Assembly: GCF_021916785.1 (NCBI RefSeq)
Contig: NZ_JAKCFC010000002.1
Coordinates: 868,001-932,000 of the forward strand
DNA from: Mycolicibacterium lacusdiani
GTDB taxonomy: Bacteria; Actinomycetota; Actinomycetes; Mycobacteriales; Mycobacteriaceae
Direction of reading: 5' to 3'
DNA length: 64,000 nucleotides
The notes beneath the pieces are model-generated. The model saw only the letters and a list, made by a program, of their open reading frames with translations, did not search any database and had not been told where the DNA came from. The position numbers and the translations under genes are program-made. This document shows positions 1-7,590 of the stretch, piece by piece. The number at the start of each line of letters is the position of its first letter. Within the stretch, counting starts at the first letter, position 1.

Positions 1-1298
1 TCGAGCGGATCCTGGGCCCGCGCCAGGCAGCGCCCCAGCAAGGCACCACCCTGGTCGCCGAACCCACCAAGCAACGCGTCCTGGTGATCGGCATCGACGG
101 CACGAACCTGAGCAGGATCCTCGCCGACGACTACAACCAGAACTTCCTCGAGCTGATGGGGACCAGCACGACCGCCGCGTCGAGCATCGTCGGCCACACC
201 ACGATCTCCAACCCGTCGTGGACGGCGATCCTGACGGGGGTCTGGGGTGAGCGCACCGGCGTGATCAACAACGTGTTCACGCCGTGGACGTACAACACCT
301 GGCCGACGGTCTTCACCCAGCTCGAGTCGATCGACCGGGACATCCAAACCATGACGGTCGCGAACTGGAACGTCATCAACGGCATCGCAGGCGCAGGCGC
401 CATCCCCGTCGACGAGAACCTCTACGTCGCCCAACTCGAGGGCGACAGGGACTGGCTGTTGACCGACGACGCCGTGGCCGACCTGACGGTCGACGCGATC
501 GCGGGCGCCGACGCGCCCAACTTCCTCTTCTCGTACTTCGTGGGCGTCGACGAGAACGGCCACATGTACGGCGGCGCCTCGCAGCAGTACAAGGACGCCA
601 TCCGCAACATGGACGACAACCTCGGCGAGATGATGGATGCCGTCGCGGCACGGGAGTTGGCCACCGGCGAGGACTGGACCATCATGGTCGTCACCGATCA
701 CGGCCACCAGCCGCAGGTCGGCTTCGGCCACGGCTTCCAATCCCCGGACGAGACAGCGACGTTCGTCATCGTCGACGGTCCGGACTTCAAGGACGGCTAC
801 GTCAACCTGGAGTACGAGATCGTCGACACGACGCCCACGGTGGTGAGCCTGTTCGGCGGGACGCCCAGGGCGGGCTCCGACGGCGTGACGCTGCAGTCGC
901 TCGCAGCCGGTGACGAATTGCCCGACGACCTCGTCAAGGCGCTGCAGGACGCGATCGCCGACAACGACTACCCGGACCTGATCACGAACATCGCACTGGG
1001 CGCGCGGACGGTGTTCGCGACGGTGCCGTACTACGTCCTCGAACTCAAGCGCGATCTGGGCGCGGGGCTGCCGAACTTCCTTCTGCTGCCGTTCAACGCG
1101 GTGTTCGACGGCCTCTACGTCGCCACCAACGTGCCCGCGCAGATCGTCGCGTTCCTGACCGGCGTCACCGGCGCCCGGATCTTCCCGCTGCTCCCGCCCG
1201 AGCAACCGGACTTCGCGCCAACCCCCGCACCCACGTCGGACGCGGGACTGCTCGCATGCGGGTCGGTGTCCGAAATGGGCTGCACCACGGCGGCTTAG
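1..1298 (+). CDS. Alkaline-phosphatase-superfamily phosphodiesterase, 5' end missing
   Basis: The frame is open from base 3 and has no convincing start inside the window (GTG at 84 sits in the middle of a conserved beta-strand), so the gene begins upstream. The visible part has the type I phosphodiesterase/nucleotide pyrophosphatase pattern: VIGIDGTNL (metal-binding Asp), GHTTISNPSW (the expected Thr nucleophile region), then VTDHGHQPQ and FGHGF supplying metal-ligand Asp and His. These enzymes hydrolyse phosphodiester or phosphonate bonds at two metal ions, usually outside the membrane. The C-terminal 120 residues are hydrophobic and Pro-rich and may sit at the envelope. It converges on the DUF1501 gene 38 bp away. 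The substrate cannot be inferred. Confidence 0.8.
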   Translation, partial: ERILGPRQAAPQQGTTLVAEPTKQRVLVIGIDGTNLSRILADDYNQNFLELMGTSTTAASSIVGHTTISNPSWTAILTGVWGERTGVINNVFTPWTYNTWPTVFTQLESIDRDIQTMTVANWNVINGIAGAGAIPVDENLYVAQLEGDRDWLLTDDAVADLTVDAIAGADAPNFLFSYFVGVDENGHMYGGASQQYKDAIRNMDDNLGEMMDAVAARELATGEDWTIMVVTDHGHQPQVGFGHGFQSPDETATFVIVDGPDFKDGYVNLEYEIVDTTPTVVSLFGGTPRAGSDGVTLQSLAAGDELPDDLVKALQDAIADNDYPDLITNIALGARTVFATVPYYVLELKRDLGAGLPNFLLLPFNAVFDGLYVATNVPAQIVAFLTGVTGARIFPLLPPEQPDFAPTPAPTSDAGLLACGSVSEMGCTTAA

Positions 1299-1336
1299 AG
1301 AACGCCTGCTTAGAGGAAACCAATGTCCCGTCGGCC

Positions 1337-2548
1337 TCAGAGAAAGCCGACGTCCCGCCGACCGAGCCCGACCGACGGGACGGGATCCGTCCTGAGCGTC
1401 TTGCTCAGGAGTTCGTGATAGACGTCGCGGAAGTCCGTCGTGGTCTTCAGGTCACCGTCGACGAGGTCGGTGAGGCTGGGTTCGTCGCCGTAGAAGCCGC
1501 CCTTCACGGGTGCGCCCATCAAGAAGACCGGACCCGCCGCGCCGTGGTCGGTGCCCTGGGAACTGTTGGCAGCTACGCGCCGACCGAACTCCGAGTACGC
1601 CATCACCACCAGGTTGCGGCCGTACATGTTGGTGCGCATCTGGGCCAGGAACGGCGTCAGCGCATCGTCGAGAGTGCGGAGCAGTTCTTCCTGCGTGCCT
1701 CGTTCGTCGGCGTGGGTGTCGAACCCTCCGAGGGAGACCATGTACACCCGGGTCGGCACGGCAGCCTTGACGCATCGCGCGACGACGTCCAGTTGAGCGG
1801 AAAGGGATTCGACGTCGGCGCTGCGGCCCGCCGTCGCGGGATCGACGCCCTTGATGACCCTGCCGAATTCGGGCTCGGTGACCCTCGTCGCCCGGTACGT
1901 CCGCCGCACCGCCCGCATCGCAGGGGTGTCGCGGGGATCGTCGTCCGCCATGGCGCTGAGGGTGTCGGCGATGTCGGTCGGGATGCGGGGGATCGTCTCG
2001 GACAGCGCGGACGCGACGTGCTTCTCGCCGACCGCCATCAGCGGCAGGACGGCGCCGACGTTGATGGCGCGCAGGGGATCGTCGCCGCTGGCGTCCAGCC
2101 ACCGTCCTATCCAGCCCGTCGGCACGGCGTCGTTCGGCGAGGCCGTCTGCCAGATGTCCATGGACCGGAAGTGGCTGCGGTCCGGGTTGGGGTAGCCGAC
2201 GCCACGCACGATCGCCAGCCGCTTGCGGCGCCACAGCTCCGCCATCCCCGTTAGCGCCGGATTGAGGCCCAGCTGCCCATCGAGCGGCAGCACCTCGCCC
2301 GGCGCGTACGCGAGGTCGGGCCGTGCATCGTGATAGGCGTTGTCCGCGTAGGGAATCACCGTGTTGATGCCGTCGTTGCCGCCGTAGAGGGTGACGATCA
2401 CCAGGATGCCGCTCTTCTCCGGCATCGGCCGCTGTCTGCCCGCGTCGAGCAGATCGGGCAGCGATACCGCCGCCACGCCCGACAGCAGGCCTGCGGCGCC
2501 CACGCCGGCTCCGGCGATCAGGAAATTGCGACGGTTCATCTCGGGCAT
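1337..2548 (-). CDS. DUF1501 domain protein, Tat-exported
   Basis: Product of 403 residues. It begins MPEMNRRNFLIAGAG, a twin-arginine signal (RRNFL then a hydrophobic stretch to about residue 35), so export of a folded protein through Tat is likely. The body has DUF1501 features: a YGGNDG motif near residue 60, and GFDTH and DHGAAGPVFLMG segments resembling the sulfatase/alkaline phosphatase fold. The start at 2548 lies 5 bp after the stop of the DUF1800 gene; a longer reading frame upstream only mirrors that gene. DUF1501 and DUF1800 genes are found paired across many bacteria. The function of the pair is not established, though an exported hydrolase or chaperone pair is a reasonable guess. 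Confidence 0.85.
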   Translation of the reverse strand: MPEMNRRNFLIAGAGVGAAGLLSGVAAVSLPDLLDAGRQRPMPEKSGILVIVTLYGGNDGINTVIPYADNAYHDARPDLAYAPGEVLPLDGQLGLNPALTGMAELWRRKRLAIVRGVGYPNPDRSHFRSMDIWQTASPNDAVPTGWIGRWLDASGDDPLRAINVGAVLPLMAVGEKHVASALSETIPRIPTDIADTLSAMADDDPRDTPAMRAVRRTYRATRVTEPEFGRVIKGVDPATAGRSADVESLSAQLDVVARCVKAAVPTRVYMVSLGGFDTHADERGTQEELLRTLDDALTPFLAQMRTNMYGRNLVVMAYSEFGRRVAANSSQGTDHGAAGPVFLMGAPVKGGFYGDEPSLTDLVDGDLKTTTDFRDVYHELLSKTLRTDPVPSVGLGRRDVGFL

Positions 2549-2553
2549 CGCGC

Positions 2554-3885
2554 CTACACCGTCAGATACTCGGGGCTGTTGACGGCGGCGGCGACCATGC
2601 GCCGAGGATCGTCGGCCAGGCCGTCGAGTACCGCGGCAGTGCGGTCGGTCCAGCCGCCGACGCCGATGAGATAGCCGACGGCGTCGACGCGGTCGGTGCG
2701 GGCGGCCTGCTCGACGGTGGAGAGGTCTCCGAGGCTGGCGAACTTCTCCGCGGCCCAGACTCGCGCTGCCGTGCCGATCGTCGACAGCCAGGCGGGGCCG
2801 TGGGGCCACCCGTTGACGTCCGGTGGATAGAAGGGGCGTTGTCGCATCACGGTCAGCGCGATCAGGATGGCATCCATCAGGTGCGGGTCGTTCAGTGGCA
2901 CCTTCAGCGAGCGGATGACCCCGACGGTCCACTCGACCGGCGAACACACCATCGTCCCCGTCGCGGAGGCGAACTCGGGATCGAGCAGAATCGCCTTCGT
3001 CAGCGCACGCAGGTCGCGGCGGGGACCGTAGGCGGCGATCAGGCGGCTCAACGTCGCGGGCGACGCGGGCTCGTCGGACGCCAGTTGCCGCCACAGCCTG
3101 CCCGCGACGAAAGCCGCGGACTGGGGCTGGCCGAGCACGACGTCGCAAAACTCGGCATGGTCGAAGTTGCCGGTGCGGCCCAGGATCGTCTTCGTCGCCC
3201 CGTCGTGGAAGCCATACGCCACGCGCGTGCTGCCGCCGTACCCGATGTACCAGCCGGTGAGCGTGCGGGCGCCTTCGCGAACGTCGACCTCGGAATAGCC
3301 GTTCGCATGGCCGAGCGTGAAGAGTTCCATGAACTCACGCGACAGGTTCTCGTTGGTCCGCGCGGCGGTGTTGCTCACGCCGTCGAGCCAGTAGAGCATC
3401 GCGGCGTCGGACAGCATCGCCACGGCAAGCGTCCGAAAGTCCCCCAGTTTGAGCGTGCGCAGCGTCTGATTCTGCTTACCCATCCACTCGGCGACGGGCA
3501 CCTTCTGAGCCGACGTCGCGAAATGGTTGTGCCAGAGGAAGGTCAACTTCTCGTGGACGGGTTCCTCGACTGCGACCATGCGGCGGACCCACCACGAGGT
3601 GAGTTCCTGCATCTGCGCGGCCAGTGTGTCAGTGAACGCGTCGAGATCAGTGGCTCGGGCGCCGTTGCCAGGAAGCGGCGGTGTGACCGGAGTTGGTCGG
3701 GGCGTGGCCACGGCGCCCGGATCGCGGTCCGGGTCCAAGCCCAGTACGACGTCGAGGTGTGCGGACCAGTCGCGCCCGACGAGCGCATCGATCTGCGGCC
3801 CCGTGGCGCCGAAACCCGAGCGCCGGAGCATCCGTGCGGCGGTCTGCCACCGCGGCGACTGTCCGCTCAAGGGCCGCCGACCCAC
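2554..3885 (-). CDS. DUF1800 domain protein
   Basis: Product of 443 residues with a GTG start. Family signatures are the N-terminal 'RRSGFGATGPQIDALVG' segment, a 'LTFLWHNHFATS' block, 'LSREFMELFTLG' and 'REGARTLTGW', all diagnostic of DUF1800. No clear signal peptide is visible, so the protein may travel with its Tat partner or stay inside. It is the upstream member of a two-gene operon with DUF1501 (5-bp gap). The hairpin at 4006-4040 separates it from the repeat protein upstream on the same strand. No catalytic residues can be assigned. Confidence 0.85.
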   Translation of the reverse strand: MGRRPLSGQSPRWQTAARMLRRSGFGATGPQIDALVGRDWSAHLDVVLGLDPDRDPGAVATPRPTPVTPPLPGNGARATDLDAFTDTLAAQMQELTSWWVRRMVAVEEPVHEKLTFLWHNHFATSAQKVPVAEWMGKQNQTLRTLKLGDFRTLAVAMLSDAAMLYWLDGVSNTAARTNENLSREFMELFTLGHANGYSEVDVREGARTLTGWYIGYGGSTRVAYGFHDGATKTILGRTGNFDHAEFCDVVLGQPQSAAFVAGRLWRQLASDEPASPATLSRLIAAYGPRRDLRALTKAILLDPEFASATGTMVCSPVEWTVGVIRSLKVPLNDPHLMDAILIALTVMRQRPFYPPDVNGWPHGPAWLSTIGTAARVWAAEKFASLGDLSTVEQAARTDRVDAVGYLIGVGGWTDRTAAVLDGLADDPRRMVAAAVNSPEYLTV

Positions 3886-4005
3886 CTTCTCGCTCTGACG
3901 CGTATTCCCCTACCGCGCTGCCGTTTCGACCAGCGTAAACCTGGTCGGAGGGTGGCTGGGCCAATGCCCCGCCACCTCGATCGGGCAGGTGGCGCACCAA
4001 CGGAA

Positions 4006-4040
4006 GGTCGGCTGCGCGAATGAATCTCGCGCAGCCGACC
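4006..4040 (-). terminator. 14-bp perfect hairpin downstream of the repeat-protein gene
   Basis: Arms 4006-4019 and 4027-4040 are perfect reverse complements, GC-rich, with a 7-base loop. It begins 17 bp past the stop codon of the leftward gene ending at 4057. The U-run on the minus strand is weak (TTCCGTT), as is common in mycobacteria. It should stop readthrough into the DUF1800/DUF1501 operon. Confidence 0.65.
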
Positions 4041-4056
4041 GTTGTTCGTTGCCGTA

Positions 4057-4533
4057 TCAGCCCCGGTTGAACAAGTTCCCGATGCCGCTCAGGAAGCCGT
4101 TTCCGGCTTGTCCCAGCTGAGTGAGTGCATTGGTGCCTGCAGTGCCCACCTGGGTCTGACCGTTCTGGATTGCGGTCCCGGTTTGCGAGATTGCATTGGT
4201 GCCGGCGGTTCCGGTCTGGGTCTGGCCATTCTGGATGGCGGTACCCGTCTGCGAAATCACGTTGGTGCCTGCCGTGCCGAGCTGGGTCTGCGCGTTCGAG
4301 ATCGCGGTGCCGACGTTGGTCAGGAAGTTCGTGCCCGGATCAGCGGCTGCTGCCGAGACGCCCGAACTCGGCGAGAACCTGTTCCCGTCCCCGGTGAGCA
4401 CGTTCTGCTGATTGTCCGCAGCAGCGGTTCCGGCGCCGGCCAGCGCCATTCCCGTCGCAAGCGCCGCAGCGCCGCCGGCGACTGCCACGCCCGACATGAT
4501 CCTGCGGCCGAATGAAATCTGTGTGTGTGCCAT
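4057..4533 (-). CDS. Secreted 11-residue-repeat protein (paralogue A)
   Basis: Product of 158 residues, start supported by AAGGGAG upstream of the ATG. Residues 1-39 form a signal peptide ending GTAAA. After a Ser/Ala linker, residues 74-150 are seven tandem 11-residue units of pattern hGTAxxNxxxQ (for example VGTAISNAQTQ, LGTAGTNVISQ, TGTAIQNGQTQ), closed by IGNLFNRG. Units alternate in type, giving a 22-residue double repeat. The protein is a clear paralogue of the gene at 5642, with the same length and repeat register. Gly at +2 after each Gln and an 11-residue Gln period resemble curlin repeats, although Asn is at +7 rather than +5. A surface fibre or beta-solenoid role is inference; no named family is recognised. 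Confidence 0.75.
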   Translation of the reverse strand: MAHTQISFGRRIMSGVAVAGGAAALATGMALAGAGTAAADNQQNVLTGDGNRFSPSSGVSAAAADPGTNFLTNVGTAISNAQTQLGTAGTNVISQTGTAIQNGQTQTGTAGTNAISQTGTAIQNGQTQVGTAGTNALTQLGQAGNGFLSGIGNLFNRG

Positions 4534-5641
4534 GAGCTACTCCCTTGCAGCAACGGTTGTGAAGACTTCTTAGAAGTAACCTGGCGGCATGGTGCTCAAA
4601 CCACCGATCCGAGAAAACTTTCGCTAGGCCCGTCACGGGGGCTGTGGAAGTGGGTTTGCCGGGGGTGACGTGCGCGTCCTTCCCGCAATCGGGTCCGGTA
4701 GCGCTCTCCCTCCGGTCGGCGATCCGTGCTGCGCTCGTGCCGCTCATGACCGGCCAAGATCAACGAAAAGCCTTTCCGGACAATGGCTTGATCGTAGATG
4801 TGGTCGCGGTGACGCCGGTCCACCCAGTGCCTGCCGCGCATCTCCACGCTGGGTGACGAAGGTGATCTCGAGGTCGTTCGCCTGGCAATGGTCTCGAGGT
4901 AGCCTGGCTCGGATCCACGGACCGCCTCCGCGAACGCGCGGGCGTAGCGGCAGCACGTTCCAGAAGATCGTCGAGCGATAGCTGTGGTCAAATGGCAGCA
5001 AATCTTGAAGGAAGTCAGCGGCAGGAAAGGCCTTGTTCTGGGTGTCGTGGCGAGCGGCTCGGGTTGGACGGCCTGCAGTTGGCGACGGCCAACCGAGCGC
5101 CACTGCGCTGCGACGCCATTCCGGCGCCGCGGCAGTGCTTCGGACGCGAATCGACATGTTCCTGACAGTTTGCTGACGTTTTCCTATGGCAACTTTACGA
5201 GACCGTCAAATAATCCATTCGTCTCGACGCATTCGCGGCGCCTCGACGATTGCCATCGGCAAAGTGCGTCATGCATTCACGGTCCTAAACTGCAGGTAGC
5301 TGGGCGTTCGCGACGTCGCCGGCTCGATGGCGCCGGCGCCGACGTTCGGATCGCGCGCCACGTAGGCCCTGAACTGGCGATTTAATAGCTTTACGCAGCT
5401 CAATGCGGCTTCTAGTAGGTGCGATCGGCTGATTCCCTAGACGGACTGAAGGCCTGGAAGTCGTTACCACTCGCATGGCTCAACCGGGGTTCACGGGGTT
5501 TCTTTGCCAGTGGCAAACCAAACAATGGTCACGAACTGGAAAAGAAACCAAAGGTTTCTCTCGTCGTTAATGTTTCCGACGGCCATTCGATGGTAACTTC
5601 GGGACACACAACAACACCGTTGCTGACAGGGAGGACATCTC
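4534..5641. other. Gene-free 1.1 kb between two divergent repeat-protein genes
   Basis: No reading frame here has a convincing start and composition; the frames present are short and Arg/Pro/Ser-rich in the way of non-coding high-GC DNA. Parts, especially 5160-5260 and 5480-5600, are visibly AT-richer than the surroundings. Near the left gene lies an inverted repeat ACTTCT-T-AGAAGT at 4565-4577. The stretch presumably carries both divergent promoters with long upstream control regions, and could hide a small RNA that cannot be recognised by eye. Confidence 0.6.
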
Positions 5642-6118
5642 ATGAGTGGAACCATCGGACGCAGGATCGTGTCGGGCGTGGCAGTGGCCGGCGGTGCTGC
5701 TGCACTCGCGACGGGCTTCGCCCTCGCAGGCGCGGGTACGGCTGGTGCCGAGAACCTGCAGAACACCGTGACGAACAACGGCAACAAGTTCAGCCCGGGC
5801 AGCAGCTCGGTGTCCTCCACCACCTCGGTGGGCAACGCGGGCACCAACTTCCTCACCCAGGTGGGCACCGCAATCTCGAACGGTCAGATCCAGGTCGGCA
5901 CCGCCGGCACCAACGCGATCTCGCAGACGGGCACTGCGGTCTCCAACGGTCAGATCCAGGTCGGCACGGCCGGCACCAACGCGATTTCGCAGACCGGCAC
6001 CGCCGTCCAGAACGGTCAGACCCAGGTCGGCACGGCCGGCACCAACGCCATCAGCCAGCTGGGCCAGGCCGGAAACGGCCTGCTGAGCGGCATCGGCAAC
6101 CTGTTCAACCGGGGCTAA
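5642..6118 (+). CDS. Secreted 11-residue-repeat protein (paralogue B)
   Basis: Product of 158 residues, ATG preceded by AGGGAGG. The signal peptide spans residues 1-36 (ends GTAGA) and carries a GRRIVSG segment before its hydrophobic core. Residues 63-150 are eight consecutive 11-residue units, including VGTAISNGQIQ, VGTAGTNAISQ and TGTAVQNGQTQ, followed by IGNLFNRG, which is identical to paralogue A. Gly2, Thr3, Ala4, Asn7 and Gln11 recur in nearly every unit. No Cys, no membrane anchor and no aromatic residue other than Phe are present. The low-complexity, amide-ladder composition suits a stacked beta structure or self-assembling surface protein, which is inference. A strong terminator follows, so it is probably monocistronic. 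Confidence 0.75.
   Translation: MSGTIGRRIVSGVAVAGGAAALATGFALAGAGTAGAENLQNTVTNNGNKFSPGSSSVSSTTSVGNAGTNFLTQVGTAISNGQIQVGTAGTNAISQTGTAVSNGQIQVGTAGTNAISQTGTAVQNGQTQVGTAGTNAISQLGQAGNGLLSGIGNLFNRG
5891..6061 (+). repeat. 66-bp tandem direct repeats inside paralogue B
   Basis: Two full copies (5891-5956, 5957-6022) and a 39-bp partial copy (6023-6061) of a 66-bp unit beginning CAGGTCGGCAC, differing at only a few positions. They encode the 22-residue double repeat of the secreted protein. High DNA identity suggests recent duplication or gene conversion and predicts copy-number variation between strains. Confidence 0.85.
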
Positions 6119-6158
6119 CCCTCCCGTAGGGTTCGGTCGAGACCGAACCAACCGCAAG

Positions 6159-6194
6159 AGGCGGCCGTGCGATTCGTTCGCGCGGCCGCCTTTT
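6159..6194 (+). terminator. Intrinsic terminator after paralogue B
   Basis: AGGCGGCCG (6159-6167) pairs with CGGCCGCCT (6183-6191), followed directly by a T run. A second perfect 9-bp inverted repeat, GGTTCGGTC/GACCGAACC, lies just upstream at 6130-6149, so two hairpins stand in tandem 12-75 bp past the stop codon. Confidence 0.85.
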
Positions 6195-6253
6195 GGCGTG
6201 TCCGACGCACCGACACTTACCCTTGGCCGGTGCCGAAGTGAGGAGGGTGAGGG

Positions 6254-7057
6254 GTGAACCCCGTTTGGATCGCCGACGCCCTGCGGGCGGAGGGCGCCGA
6301 CGTCGTCGAGTACCCCGGATGGCGCATCCGCGGGCACGCCGACTTCGCCGACGTCCGCGGTGTGATGGTCCATCACACGGGATCGGACCGCGCCAGCGCC
6401 GCATCGATCGCCGAGGGTCGGCCCGACCTGAGGGGTCCGCTGTCCCAACTACACGTCGCGCGAGACGGCACCGTCACGGTCGTCGCGGCCGGGGTCGCCT
6501 GGCACGCAGGCTCCGGCCGGTATCCCTGGCTGCCGACGAACGGCGGGAACCGGCACACGATCGGGATCGAATGTGCGAACAGTGGGACGAGTCCCACTGC
6601 GCTACACCGTGAGAACTGGCCGGACGCACAGTACTTCGCGCTCATTCGATGCTGCGCCGCGATCCACCGTCGACTCGGACTTCCCGCCACACGCACCATC
6701 GGGCATCACGAATACGCGGGACGCTCACAAGGGAAGTGGGATCCGGGTGCGATCGACATGGACGTCCTCCGCGGGGACGTGGCCCGACGACTCGGCGACG
6801 TCTGGCCAGCCGTGCTGTTGGAGCGGGGATCGTCGGGGGAGCTGGTCGTAGAACTTCAGCGGCGGCTCAAGCACGCCTACCGCGCGTACGCGGGAGACCT
6901 GGTGATCGACGGCGTGTTCGGCCCGGCCACCGAAGCGGCGGTGCGCGAGTTTCAGCGGCGCACGCCGGGCCTCGACGTCGACGGCGTCGTCGGACCGGTG
7001 ACCGCCGCGGCACTGCGGCTCACCGGCGTGCCGTCGGCCCGGGCGTCGCCGCAATAG
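6254..7057 (+). CDS. N-acetylmuramoyl-L-alanine amidase with peptidoglycan-binding domain
   Basis: Product of 267 residues from GTG, with a GAGGAGGGTGAGG Shine-Dalgarno region. Residues 35-170 form an Amidase_2/PGRP-type domain: VMVHHTGSD (zinc His near 40-41), IGHHEY (His 151-152) and GKWDPG (Lys161, Asp163) match the zinc site of T7-lysozyme-like amidases, which cut between muramic acid and L-Ala. Residues 188-256 are a PG_binding_1 domain (LQRRL, VDGVFGPATEAAVREFQRR). There is no signal peptide, which is usual for phage endolysins but also for some chromosomal mycobacterial amidases (Rv3594-like, from memory). No other phage gene is nearby, so a cell-wall remodelling role is more likely. 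Confidence 0.88.
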   Translation: MNPVWIADALRAEGADVVEYPGWRIRGHADFADVRGVMVHHTGSDRASAASIAEGRPDLRGPLSQLHVARDGTVTVVAAGVAWHAGSGRYPWLPTNGGNRHTIGIECANSGTSPTALHRENWPDAQYFALIRCCAAIHRRLGLPATRTIGHHEYAGRSQGKWDPGAIDMDVLRGDVARRLGDVWPAVLLERGSSGELVVELQRRLKHAYRAYAGDLVIDGVFGPATEAAVREFQRRTPGLDVDGVVGPVTAAALRLTGVPSARASPQ

Positions 7058-7076
7058 GCAAGGAACGCGATGGTGG

Positions 7077-7373
7077 TCAGCGCGAGCAGTCCAATGACAC
7101 CGAGATGGTCCGCTTGAAGACGACCTCGATCAGGTCGTCGCCGATGCGCTCAAAGCGCTTCTGCTCGCGGCCATTGCGCACGTCGGTCACGACGCACTCA
7201 TCGAGTGGCGCACTGCCGATCCGGTTCACCTTCACGTCGAAGCCCTGAGCTTCGAGCTGAGCGATGGTCAGTTCGGCCGACGATGCCGCCGCGGCGGGAA
7301 ACGCCGGGGCGAGCACGAGTGCCGTTGCAGCGGCGGTCGCGGTCAGAGCGGCCCTGATGATGGTGGTCCTCAT
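7077..7373 (-). CDS. Small secreted Cys-pair protein (family member 1 of 3)
   Basis: Product of 98 residues; ATG at 7373 is preceded by GAGGGAGA. Signal peptide about residues 1-30 (ends PAAAA). The mature part of about 68 residues follows the pattern LxxxGFxVxVxRxGSxPLDxCVVTxVRN...ISVSLDC, with only two cysteines (60 and 96), probably disulfide-bonded. The same pattern recurs in the genes at 24883 and 25275. Length and exported nature suggest a compact extracellular beta-rich domain. No catalytic residues or known Pfam name is recognised. It lies tail-to-tail with the amidase and divergent from the amino-acid transporter, 217 bp away. Confidence 0.75.
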   Translation of the reverse strand: MRTTIIRAALTATAAATALVLAPAFPAAAASSAELTIAQLEAQGFDVKVNRIGSAPLDECVVTDVRNGREQKRFERIGDDLIEVVFKRTISVSLDCSR

Positions 7374-7590
7374 GATCTGTCTCCCTCTCGTGGTGGACCG
7401 CCCAGCGGTCCCGATCTGTCTCTCGTCGATGCTGTCGCGGACGGGACGACGGTGCATGAAGGTCGCGTGGAGATTGGCTGGAGATCGCCGGGAGGGCGCC
7501 CACGGCGGACGTCGGTCGAAACATGCGTGACGGATGCCGCCGCCCGACTAGCGTGTGACTGCCCGATCCCGGGCCAGATGGGAGATCAGC

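Noticed and set aside
2549..3148. N-terminal extension of the DUF1501 protein
   Set aside because: It lies antiframe over the DUF1800 gene and would place the Tat signal inside the protein.
4984..5385. Plus-strand 133-codon frame in the gene-free gap
   Set aside because: No ribosome site; composition is Ser/Arg/Pro mix without domain or signal pattern.
5567..6448. 293-codon frame antisense to the repeat protein at 5642
   Set aside because: Its periodic pattern is caused by the 66-bp repeat of the real gene; no signal peptide or ribosome site.
6254..7057. Prophage lysin
   Set aside because: No holin, portal, terminase, integrase or att site nearby; the neighbours are chromosomal secreted proteins and a transporter.
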